This document shows positions 54,665-64,000 of a stretch of DNA of 64,000 bases, one piece after another. The DNA is taken from assembly GCA_007115705.1 (NCBI GenBank), contig QXEO01000340.1, positions 1,194,990 to 1,258,989 on the forward strand, in the 5' to 3' direction. Source of the stretch: Dactylis glomerata. Lineage: Eukaryota; Streptophyta; Magnoliopsida; Poales; Poaceae. Position numbers and translations under genes: made by a program. Position 1 is the stretch's first letter; the number at the start of each line of letters is the position of its first letter. The notes beneath the pieces were generated by a model that was given only the letters and a program-made list of their open reading frames with translations, searched no databases and had not been told where the DNA came from.

Positions 54665-57600
54665 ATGGGGTCGCTGACGACCGCGGCGGAGGAGGAGACG
54701 ACCGGGGCGGTGGACTGGTCCGACGAGGCGGTCATCTACGTCAACGGCGTCCGGCGCGTGCTCCCCGACGGCCTGGCCCATTTCACCCTTCTCCAGTACC
54801 TCAGAGGTCGCTCCCCTTCACCTTATCTCGTCTTTACATACTACACTTGTAAGCATAATGCATATCTGATCTGTGGCTGGCGTATTACCCCTGAAATTGG
54901 TGTGGAGGTCGTTTAGGGGTGTCAGGTCTGTCATTGCAGTAATTGAAAACCTGCTGGGATATGCTTCATAGGAATTCTTTTGCTCTACTTTGAAATTATA
55001 CCATGTACAAAAATCGTACATCTGTACACGGAATTAAAAAACTATCTCAAGACAATTGATTTTGGAGCGTGCTCTTACTGTAGATAGACACTGAACTTTT
55101 TTTTAGAGAATCGGCATGCACCCTGCTTTTATAACAAATCAACATAGAATCCAGTACAGAGATTTAACAAAACACTCGCTAAACAACAGCCACCAAGAGT
55201 CTTGTCATAACCAATTCACAAAGCCGAAGGGCGAGAGCAAACGGATCAACCACTAGAGACAGCTTTGTTTCTTGATAACAAAGATAGCCTGCCTTGACTT
55301 GAATCTACTATATACTAAAAGCACAATACGGGGTTTTAAAATAGAGACACCACGTTAAACCACATCATCTATATTAATAATGATGGTTAGATCTAAAATA
55401 TATGGCTCAGATTTTATAAAACGTTAGTAGTTACGTAACACGTAAAATAACAATTGCGTACACCAGTTGCCACGTCTAGAATCTTTTACATTAACATCCA
55501 CGATACAAAACTTCTCTTTAAAGAATCCCGGCCGTGTATAACTCCAACAACCCTCACGGAAGAAAGAAAAAAGCATAGAGCGCCCATGAGTACAAGACGT
55601 AAAAAGAAAGGAGACGTACTCCATCCTCATCACATGCAGCACATCAGGTCCAATACCAAATAAATAATTCCCCCAATATGTTAGTTCTCTTCCTATTTTG
55701 CACAAAGTGGTTGATTTGCTATATCTCTATACACCAAGATATTACTTCCCATTTTACACGACACCTTAAATAAATGTGGACGAGATAGCATAATTGTAGT
55801 ATTGAAGACTAAAGTTAAGCATCATATGGTGGAAAACGTCTCTAACCTTTGTCATTGATATATAAGGAAACATGAGATGATATACTGAAGCAATACCATC
55901 GATGATAAATTAGTCTTTACTTTATCAAGAAAAATATTTCCTATTCCATCAGAACGGTCTAAGCATCATATGGACCATTGAAATTATATTAATGTTTTAT
56001 ATTATAGTTATGTAATTTTGTAATCCGGTCTGTCAGGGTATCAAATATTCAAATATAAATGTAACTACCCTTATCTTCTTAAGAGACGTGAGGTATATGG
56101 ACGTTCAATAAAGTGAGGTCGTCCCGGCCCATGACCCACCTGTGATTTGGATTTCCAAAAAAAAAACAGCATCAGCATACCTTAGAAAACAAAACTGATT
56201 GCGCCAACCGTGGTTCGGCTCATATGCGTCCGCTATAAAATTCCTCCGTACAAATGAAGAAAAAACTGCCCTAGCCAGCATCGTGGTGGTATTATATAGT
56301 TGAGCATACTAATGTATTGATGTGCATGAGTATGCTACAAGAATCACAAGAAAATTATGTCTTATTTAATTAAATCCTGATTATGACATAGATATACACA
56401 CGACCACCATATATAATATATAAACACTCACATAATGTTTACTGGTGACCAAAATCGCAAAGCATCAACATTTTTGGACTCACAACTCTTTATGTGTACA
56501 TTGTCTCCCGTTCAAATGATAATCACTTTAATTTGAGACGCATCATGCCGTAAAATTCTATACATTTTTTTGAGATTTAAGCTATGTTTCTTGATATATG
56601 ACTTTCTAAAATAAATGCAATGAAACATCTTTAGCTCTAAAAATTGATGTATAAATATATACTCTCTCCGACCACTATTACCTGTTTTAATACCAATGTA
56701 TCTAGACACTAAAATATGTCCGAATACATCTGTATTAGGACATATAATAGTGGTCGGAGGGAGTACAAATTTTTAATATATATGTTGAGTAAATAATATT
56801 ATCTTCACAGAGATAATAATGTAAAGGCATTAAATAAATTATGAAATCGTCGATTTTGTTGGTAGCGACACTGAGTTGCCTAGCATGGTTAATCTGATTT
56901 TAATCATCGTTTCAAGCGAGATGAGAGGAACTACATCGATCCATTTCGACGGCAAGCATCATGAATTCATGATTCTTCGGCTCGTCGTGCACTTACAAGG
57001 TTGTTGTTAATCTAATTGGCGCCGGGCACGAGGAGCGTCTTTAAAGTCCGATGAGGTCAAGGGCTAGCCAAGCAAAATATCTCTAATAGTAATACCATGA
57101 GATATGTATTATGAAATAATTTTATTTTTTATTTAAAATAAGCGATATATCCATACCCTAAATAACTTGCATCATATCTGAGAGATGTATTTCTATGTCT
57201 AACATATCACATATTTCAGAATGGATAGGAAAGATCACATATTTCAGGATTGATAAAGTAAAATGGGAGGAAATGCTATCTACATAAAATTAAAATAAAG
57301 GTTTAGTATTTAACGGGTCCTGCGTTTCAATAAGAATTTGTAAGTTTCTGACAAAATTAGCAAAGTTATTCCGGTTTTCCAATCAAAAGATCGCCTATAT
57401 ATAATGTGGATATTGCTCAGAGTTAACAATTAGTATTGTGCTTTTGTAAGTTACATAATCAATTGCCTGCGATAAATTATTTGGTGTTACTGAATATTTT
57501 TTCACATGGTCTAATATCACATAAGTACTCACGACCAATATTTAAAATGAGTTATGGTCACTAATATGATGGTTATGTAATGAAAATAATTTAATAAATG

Positions 57601-60600
57601 TGATATTTTATTTAGCATAATAACATTAAAATGGCTATAGTATCATATCATCTCCTATTGTGTAATGTGAATGTGCATGAAACTATTGGTTTATTTCTTA
57701 ATCACTTTCAAGACACAAAAGATGATGCCCTCGCATTTACAAGGGCCACCTTTCTAGTTGAGATAAAGGAAGTATAGGTAGTACATTGATATCGCTCCGC
57801 ATTGAATTGAGAAACAGAGTCTATTGCTCTTCGACACGTTTTATATCGACTTCAGTCATGCTTTATTGGAGTTATCTGACGCCAAGGAGGAAGGAATATA
57901 GATTAGGATCCTAGCTTGAAGTTCCTAAGAGAGGTTACAAAAGAAAGGGACCAAGGAGTTTGAGTCTTATTAGAGCATGTCTAACAGACCCCTTATATTT
58001 CTGCCCCGTAAAACGCGAGTACAGGGCCCTGTATCAGGAAAATTGGTCGCCACTAACCATTCCGACTAACAGACCCCTTATCTCACCCCGTATATTTTAA
58101 AAAAGCAAACCCCGGGAAAATTCATAGATAGTTCTTCATTGATCATAGATAGGGGATATACAAAATTGCGCGATCCTACTGGATCGCGACTTCTACATTT
58201 CTAGCCTAGTCGTCGAGGATGACGAGCGGAGTGGTGGCGGCGGCCTCCCAAGCCATCAGCTCATTGATGGCGGCGATGGCCTGCGCCACCTCCTCCGCCT
58301 CCGCCCGAGCCTTGTCGGCGGCGTCCTTCTTGGACGCGGCCACCGCCTCCAAGAAGAGGGGGTCCTTCCCCTCCTCCGCCTTCTCTTCCTCGTCGGCGGC
58401 TCGCGGCGCTCCGCCGCTGGAGCTCCCCTCCGGCGCGTGCTTCTTCTCCCAGGCGGCCTTCCACGCTTGCTCCTGCTCCCACCCGCGCCGCCACTTCTCG
58501 AAATCGGCGCCGCTCATCGGCTTCAACGGCGGGTCGACCTTGTAGTAGCGGCCGCCCTCCGCGAAGTCCCGGAGCGACGACGGCATCCACTCGGAGCCAA
58601 CGTATTTGCACGCCGCACGCCGACTCCCGGCGGCGGAGTACTTGCAGCGGCGGCGCCACGCCTCCTCCATCGAGTCCGGCTTCGATCCGGCGGCGGGCGA
58701 CAGGGAGCTTCGACGTTGTGCGCTCATGCTCGCGGCGGTGCAAATGCGGCGGCTCCTGCGGGGGAATTGCTCGCTGGAGTAGGAAGGTGCTGGCGGCGGC
58801 GCACGGCGGGGCTAGGGTTGCGAGTGAGGGGTTGGACCCCCACTCGCACCTTCACCCTGTATTTGTAGGGGGCGGCGGGGTGGGTTTGACGGGCCCCGTA
58901 TTCTGCCGATACGGGCCGGCCCAAATACGGGGCCCGCTAGACGGCGGCTTTCGCCCTCACCCCCTATCCCGCCGGAATTATAAGGGGTACGTACGTTTTG
59001 AGGGGGCTGTTAGACATGCTCTTAGTGCATCAATCTACAGAAAGATAGGTCAAACTGTGGACTGAAGAAGCTCCGGGAAGACGATTAGGTTCCATTATTC
59101 CAAATATAGAATCATGTGTCGTTTCTGAGGTTAAGTGAACTTGGCCAGTAATGCACAAGAGCTCGTTATACTGATCAAATTTCTGAAAAGACAAGAGGAA
59201 CATACTGACGATGGGAGTGATGAGTGATCACTAGCCCAGGTCCATAGACTATGCTTGCTGTTGAAAAGGGCTGGAACGTGAAGAGAAGATAGTGAGTACA
59301 GTCCCACGTATGCATCAGTGAACATGAAGGTGGCTGGAGCTGAGTGGGAGCATAAGCAAACTGTCTTGAACCTGCAGTTTACACATGACAAACCTTGTAG
59401 CACTGGAGATAAGCACCACTGCCCTCCCTCCATTACCATAAGAAGGCCCACTGGTGAAGGGCCGATAGAGGGCATTGTACTAGATGCAAAGGTGGAGCGC
59501 AAACAGCCAATAATTAAGAAGCACACCCGTGCTATGAAGCCTGGTCTGTGAATGAATAGCTTCAAGGGCCTCCAACAGACTCACGCAAGGGTTGTGACCT
59601 AGCGTTGGGCATGAGGCTGTTAAACTTAGCTCAAAGACATGTCAAGAAACTGTAGATGCCATGAAGCTCCAAGTGAGAGTGCTGACATGAGAGCACTAGT
59701 AGGTTCGTCAAACCTCCGGTCCAAGAGAATCAACCGATGCCATGGAGAGGACAGCTGGGCGAAGACATCATCAACAGTAGAATTACTCTGATTCAGCAAC
59801 AGTGAGGTACATAGAGGGGGCTCGTAGTGATAACGAAGATATCAACTGTGATGAAGGAAGTGCAACCACACTGCCGAGAATAGCAGAGCCACAGCCATCC
59901 TCCTCCGACCATGTCCCGTTAGCAGTACACTGAGCCTCAATGGATGCCATAGCATCATCAAAATCTTTTTTGTAGAAGTACCATCATAGCCAGCAACCAC
60001 CTTTTGCGAGCCATCTCAAGAGCATCCTTGAGGGTCATAGGCTGCTGCATTTGTCAGCTTCAAGTCTCCAAGACATAACACAACACATACTACTTGCATC
60101 ATTTTAATATGGTGGTTTGCAAAATACTATCTAATTTCTCTCTAACTACGTATGTAGATATTGGCCTTCGAGGTACTAAGCTTGGATGTGGTGAAGGTGG
60201 TTGCGGAGCCTGCACTGTCATGGTCTCATGCTATGATCGCACTACTAGGAAATCACGGTGAGAATCATATTCCTTCGACAAGTCATGTTATCTCACTCTA
60301 TCTAATTTGAGATGGGACAACTAAAACAGAAGCCGAGTAAAGATTTTGAGGGTAAGAACCTTGGCCAACTAAGTATTTTCAAGGCATTGAGATGCAAGGT
60401 CTTCCAAAGAGAGTTTTATCACAACGGAAGTATGTTTTGGACGTCCTTAGTGATGCAGGAAGGCTTGGGTGCTGAGCTGCTTCCACCCCTATTAAGCAAA
60501 ATCATTAATTGTGTTCCCAGTTAGGAGCTCGAGTCGATAGAGGGAGCTACCAGCGGATTTTAGGTCGACTCATCTATTTGTGCTCACACGATACCTGATA

Positions 60601-61171
60601 TAAGAGACGACTCATATTCATTCCATCCCATCCCTCCAACCAACAAAAACTAGAACGGTTCCAGTCTTCATACCAAATGAGATAAAACCATTCCTTTCCA
60701 CTCTATGGGGAATGGGACCACTCATTCCATTCGACTTGGTTCTGCCAACTAAACACATTCTAAAAACACCGAGGGTCACATAGCTATGGAAATAGATTCT
60801 GCAATACATTTACCCTTATTTAGTCCGTTTTCTTCCACAACCGCCTTGCTTTAGCTGAAACACAGCAGGTATTTGCAAACTGTAGCTTGCTTGCATTTCT
60901 TAACCCATGGGTGTAATTGGTATAGGCGGCGTGCATTGGTAATGAGCCATTTTTAAGATCCCAATGTAAATCATATAAGTGTTATGTATCCTTTGTGGTA
61001 ACTGCCCATTTCTTGAACTTGAGCTTCATCTTGACCCAAGAAATGTACTTTACTTTACTTAGGCATTTTGCTATAAACGCATGCTTGGCTCCACTTTATT
61101 CTCTGGAAGGAATGCACATAATCACAGTCGAGGGAATTGGAAATAGCCAGCGAGGTTTGCACCCAGTCCAG
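54665..61171 (+). CDS. XDH: Xanthine dehydrogenase, first three exons
   Basis: Exons 54665-54806, 60158-60257 and 61063-61171 total 351 nt, giving 117 residues in one frame with matching phases (1, 2, 0) and GT/AG borders. The enzyme oxidises hypoxanthine and xanthine to urate in purine breakdown, with Mo cofactor, FAD and two 2Fe-2S clusters. The visible part is the plant-type ferredoxin-like domain: VIYVNGVRRVLPDGLAHFTL, then GCGEGGCGACTVMVSCYD and FAINACLAPLYSLEGMHIIT. Cys58, 63, 66 and 88 have the C-x4-C-x2-C-x21-C spacing of the first 2Fe-2S cluster. Intron 1 is 5,351 bp and holds a LINE tail, a Helitron and a Harbinger element. Exon 4 (second cluster) was not found before the copia remnant at about 61860, so the gene either continues beyond the window or is truncated. 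Confidence 0.88.
55085..55303 (-). mobile_element. LINE 3' tail in XDH intron 1
   Basis: On the minus strand the sequence ends ...AGCAGGGTGCATGCCGATTC and a short poly(A) (plus T8 at 55097-55104), the usual plant LINE terminus. Its other side is cut by the Helitron. Confidence 0.5.
55304..57757 (+). mobile_element. Non-autonomous Helitron, copy B
   Basis: 2,454 bp in XDH intron 1, with the same TC start (after A at 55303), hairpin, CTAG end (57754-57757, followed by T) and orientation as copy A. Differences found by reading the two side by side are 20164 T/55422 C, 20274 T/55532 C, 21426 A/56684 G and 22026 G/57284 A. All four are transitions, and there are no indels. Confidence 0.92.
56662..56763. 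mobile_element. Stowaway MITE inside Helitron B
   Basis: The same 102-bp MITE at the same internal position as in copy A, with TA at 56660-56661 and 56764-56765. It therefore predates the split of the two copies. Confidence 0.9.
57973..59021 (-). mobile_element. Harbinger-type element B carrying a 173-codon ORF
   Basis: 1,049 bp with GAGCATGTCTAACAGACC and GCTGTTAGACATGCTC ends and TTA on both sides (57970-57972, 59022-59024). Reverse orientation relative to element A and the same length. It sits in XDH intron 1 between Helitron B and exon 2. Confidence 0.87.
58206..58727 (-). CDS. Unknown protein carried by Harbinger element B
   Basis: 173 codons from ATG 58727, homologous end to end to the ORF of element A. 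Changes include DSV to DSM, MPPLL to MPSSL, AKGG to AEGG, and several in the acidic region, with no frameshift or stop. The tryptophan-rich middle (FEKWRRGWEQEQAWKAAWEK) is unchanged. Transcription would be antisense to XDH. Function unknown. Confidence 0.6.
   Translation of the reverse strand: MSAQRRSSLSPAAGSKPDSMEEAWRRRCKYSAAGSRRAACKYVGSEWMPSSLRDFAEGGRYYKVDPPLKPMSGADFEKWRRGWEQEQAWKAAWEKKHAPEGSSSGGAPRAADEEEKAEEGKDPLFLEAVAASKKDAADKARAEAEEVAQAIAAINELMAWEAAATTPLVILDD
59025..60157 (+). other. XDH intron 1, 3' part
   Basis: Intron sequence with no supported gene. A 144-codon minus ORF at 59131-59565 is low in conserved features and is not called. The acceptor is GTATGTAG before 60158. Confidence 0.5.
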
Positions 61172-61859
61172 GTGATGCACTGTTTTTCTATGACTTGCTG
61201 GTATCCATGTGGCAGCTATTTCTGTTACCTGTGGTTTAGGAGTAAAGCCATGTATACTGCAGTAGGTCAGGTGTGGGTTTAATGTAAGTGCAGTGATCAC
61301 GTCAGCTATGACTGGCAAAAGTATCCGAACTTGACAAGCATGACTAGAGTGACCCAATTGGCATGGCAGGAATATTAAATAGGTTGAATGATAACATTAA
61401 ATTTGCTTGGTGTAGGGAAATGCATTTTAACTGTTTAAAAATACGTAATCAGGTCAACTGTTTCCAAAGTGTCAAGTAGACTAAGAAAAACCCTGCCATC
61501 TACGCCTCTTATAAAGCGAAACTCCACTAATTAGCATTAATGATAGTCTATCTCAACATGCAAGCTATCCACATTATCCCTCCTTACAGTCATCCAATTC
61601 TCCATGTCATGCCCACTAACATTGGCCCACTCAACGAGAAAGTGTCTTGCTCGATTGTAGAACGAATAAGTTTGGCATAATGGTTTTGCCATAACCAGGC
61701 GTAAGTCGGGGACGAATGCACATACCAATGTTGCCAGTACCGGGCGTGCGGGGACAGGGACCATCTTGAACCGTGCGCCATTGTCGGAGGGACTAGCATA
61801 GGTGGCCTCTAGGACGGTTGCGATGCGCAGAGTGGATACAAAATATTTTATATGTGCGG
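61172..61859 (+). other. XDH intron 3 (start)
   Basis: The donor GTGATG at 61172 follows exon 3. No exon-4 coding for the second 2Fe-2S region (CGFCTPG-type) is present in any plus frame here. Small minus ORFs at 61537-61799 are unrecognised. Confidence 0.5.
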
Positions 61860-62206
61860 TTTCAAGATGCTCTTGTTAGTTGTTTCAAACTTGCTCTCAT
61901 TGAGAGAGGATGACACTAGGAGAGTTGGGCCAATTTTCGTTGGTTCATTTCTCACACAATGCCATACCCACCTGAGGGGTTGGGGATACAAATATATAGC
62001 TGCTAGCCAGCCACAAATATGCTAGATGCTAGTCTAAGATGCTGCTAACTGCCAGTCCTTCATGCCCCTAAAAGCAGTCAAGGATGCTATCCTATCCTAA
62101 CAACCAGTCCTTCACAAGGACCATGTGTGTGCTGCAGCTAGTCCTTCACAAGGACCATGTGCAACAGCATCTCCACAAAGACCACAGTACAGAGACTTAT
62201 CCATCA
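61860..62206 (-). repeat. 3' LTR of the copia element
   Basis: It begins at 62206 directly after the polypurine tract. The distal boundary is approximate because the other LTR is not in the window. Confidence 0.5.
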
Positions 62207-62214
62207 TTCTCCCC

Positions 62215-63950
62215 CTAAGTCTTGTACGTCGTCTTGCTGGAGCGCTGAGCCATCCCGATCCGAGAGCAGAGTTCGCGGAACTTGATCCTCCCAAGAGGCT
62301 TGGTGAGCAGGTCCGCGAGCTGATCCGTGGTGTTGATGTAGCTTGCCTTGATGCTCCCTTCCTCCAAGCAGCTTCAGATGAAGTGATACCTCAACCGAAT
62401 GTGCTTGCTCCGTTCATGAAAAACGGGGTTCTTCGCTAGGGCCAGAGCAGACTTCCTGTCCACCATGAGCTGCACTGCTGTAGTGTCTCGGCCGAGGAGA
62501 TCACCAAGCAGTCGAGCGAGCTAGAGCGCCTGAGTGTAGGCGGTGGGGGCCGCGATGTACTCGGCCTCGCAGCTGGACATGGCCACCACCTGCTGCTTGA
62601 CCGACTGCCAGCTCACGAGGCACTTGCCGAGGAAGAAGAGAGTCCCGCTCGTGCTCTTGCTAGTGTCGATGTCGCCGGCATGGTCGCTGTCGCTGTACCC
62701 GATGAAGTCTGCTACCCCAGGACATCTGGGGTAGTGGAGGCCGTGGTCGAGAGTCCCCGCAATGTAGCAGATGATCCTCTTCACAGCCTGCTGGTGCTCC
62801 GTCGTCGGTCGCTCCATGAACCGACTAACGTAGCCGACGAAGAACGCCAAGTCCGGCCGTGTGTGGGCGAGGTAGCGGAGGCTCCCCACAAGACGCCGGT
62901 ACTATGTGGCGTCCACTTCCTTCGTCGTGTTGTCGCGGCTCAGCTTCAGCCTCTCCTCCATCGGAGTGAGTGCTGGGTTGCAGTCGATGAGTCCAGCGAG
63001 CTCAACGATGCGCTTGGCGTAGGCGGTCTGTCGAAGCGTGATCCCGGAGTCGTCCTGATGCACCTCGATGCCCAGGTAGAAAGAGAGAGGCCCCATATCA
63101 CTCATCTGGAAGGTGGCCTTCATCTCTTCCTTGAACGCCGCCACCTCCGCATCCTTGGTGCCGGTGATCACCACTCGTCGACATAGACGCCCACCAGCAG
63201 GGCTTTTCCTCCATTGCCCCGCCGTTAGACGGCCACCTCGTGCGGGCTTAGCTCGAAGCCCATCCCCTTTAGTGTGGAATCCAACTTGGCATTCCACGCC
63301 CTTGGTGCCCGCCGTAGGCCATAGAGGGCCTTGCGCAGGCGGAGCAGCTTGCCTTCCTTGCCGGGGATCGCAAATCCCGGCGGCTGATGCATGTAGACCT
63401 CCTCCTTCAAGTCGCCATCAAGGAATGCCGACTTGACATCCATGTGATGGACACGCCAGCCCTCCTGGGCAGCTAGCGCGAGGATGAGTCGCACGGACTC
63501 CATCCGTGCTACGGGAGTGAAGACGTCGTCGAAGTCGACCCCCTCCTGCTACAAGAAGCCTCGTGCCACCAAGCGAGCCTTGTGCTTGATGATGGTGCCG
63601 GCTTCATCCCTCTTCAGCTTGAACCCACTTAAGGGTGATCGCGCGATGACCACGAGGGAGGTCAGCAAGCTCCCAGGTGCGGTTCTGCTCGACCGCATCC
63701 ATCTCCAACTGCATCGCGGCATGCCATGCCGCGTCTTTCTCGGCCTCTGCAAAGGACCGAGGCTCACCGTCGTCACACGCAAGGTGCAACTGCGCCTCCA
63801 GGTCATGTGACGCCAGTCCTGGCACCGGTTGGTCGCCGAGAAGGTCCTCCATCTTGCGGTACCGCAGCAGCTCGCTGTCATAGTACGCATCAATGCGCTC
63901 CTCGTCGTGAGAGAGTGGAGTAGCAAACTCCACCGGCCTGTGCTCGGCGT
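62215..63950 (-). pseudogene. Copia pol (RT-RNase H), decayed
   Basis: Segments in order on the minus strand are the RT N-terminal linker (WELADLPRGHRAITLKWV), KARLVARGF, then VHHMDVKSAFLDGDLKEEVY and ALYGLRRAPRAWN, the YVDD region, and ...FYLGIEVHQD. RNase H follows with SLRYLAHTRPDLAFFVGYVS, YSDSDHAGD and MSSCEAEYIA, then the terminal helix ending in the LADLLTKPL motif. Breaks include stops near 63549 and 63226, a one-base deletion that destroys the YVDD catalytic motif near 63175, and a TAG at 62899-62901. The copy is inactive. Confidence 0.88.
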
Positions 63951-64000
63951 GAGCTGGTGCTGGAGTAGACGTGCCCAGAAGAGTGGCTGCCGGTGCTAGA

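Larger units (their letters stand above)
61860..64000 (-). mobile_element. Copia retrotransposon, 3' part, off the window edge
   Basis: Minus-strand copia element: RT and RNase H (63950-62215), polypurine tract CTTAGGGGGAGAA (plus 62219-62207), then an LTR starting TGATGGATAAG at 62206 and running left to an undetermined end near 61860 (TATA-like TATATATTTG in minus at about 62000). The 5' half lies outside the window. Confidence 0.8.

Noticed and set aside
59131..59565. 144-codon minus ORF in XDH intron 1
   Set aside because: No recognised domain or gene signals; intron sequence.
1..64000. tRNA, rRNA or snoRNA genes
   Set aside because: No cloverleaf or rRNA core sequence was recognised; the only tRNA-like signals are retroelement PBS sites and a lone B-box-like motif.

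Overview
The window is nuclear DNA of a grass, most likely a Triticeae species (wheat, Aegilops or barley group). The grounds are a monocot-type allene oxide cyclase gene, a GC-rich single-exon gene, abundant Stowaway-type MITEs with the CTCCCTCCG terminus, an LTR beginning TGATACGTCTCC, and nested LTR retrotransposons separating isolated genes. No prokaryotic or organellar signal was seen. Species and chromosome cannot be fixed from the sequence alone.

Layout. 1-8131: a gypsy protease fragment, an LTR-like block, a non-autonomous Athila-like LTR element (PBS, 282-codon ORF, 3' LTR) and a second, older partial LTR fused to it. 8418-9512: a hAT-type element with three internal 240-bp repeats. 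9592-13581: a minus-strand LINE bounded by a perfect 14-bp target-site duplication. 14043-19300: several plus-strand LINE 3' fragments with MITEs. 20046-22499: a non-autonomous Helitron whose near-identical copy lies at 55304-57757. 22997-23947: a minus-strand host gene (serine-rich, MAKR/DUF1645-like). 24186-29947: AT-rich spacer with MITEs. 29948-40224: a copia gag split by a young 8,986-bp gypsy element (30546-39531) that has identical LTRs, gag-protease on the plus strand, no RT or integrase, and a multi-exon antisense gene. 41298-47850: AT-rich minisatellite, a second hAT, a Mutator-type element with 9-bp TSD, and a Harbinger transposase pseudogene hit by a small LTR element. 48328-49157: allene oxide cyclase. 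49727-59021: three PIF/Harbinger-type elements, two of them a 1,049-bp family in inverted orientation that carries a 173-codon ORF. 54665-61171: first three exons of xanthine dehydrogenase, with intron 1 swollen by the Helitron and one Harbinger. 61860-64000: a decayed copia pol region on the minus strand running off the window.

How the parts relate. Three host genes are supported: the MAKR/DUF1645-like gene, AOC (jasmonate synthesis) and XDH (purine catabolism). They are not an operon or pathway cluster. The rest is mobile DNA whose nesting gives a relative order. A MITE sits inside both Helitron copies and so predates their separation. The Helitron and one Harbinger sit inside XDH intron 1. 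The gypsy element is younger than the copia it splits. Boundaries stated with TSDs were read directly from the sequence; family names come from recognition and are not database results.
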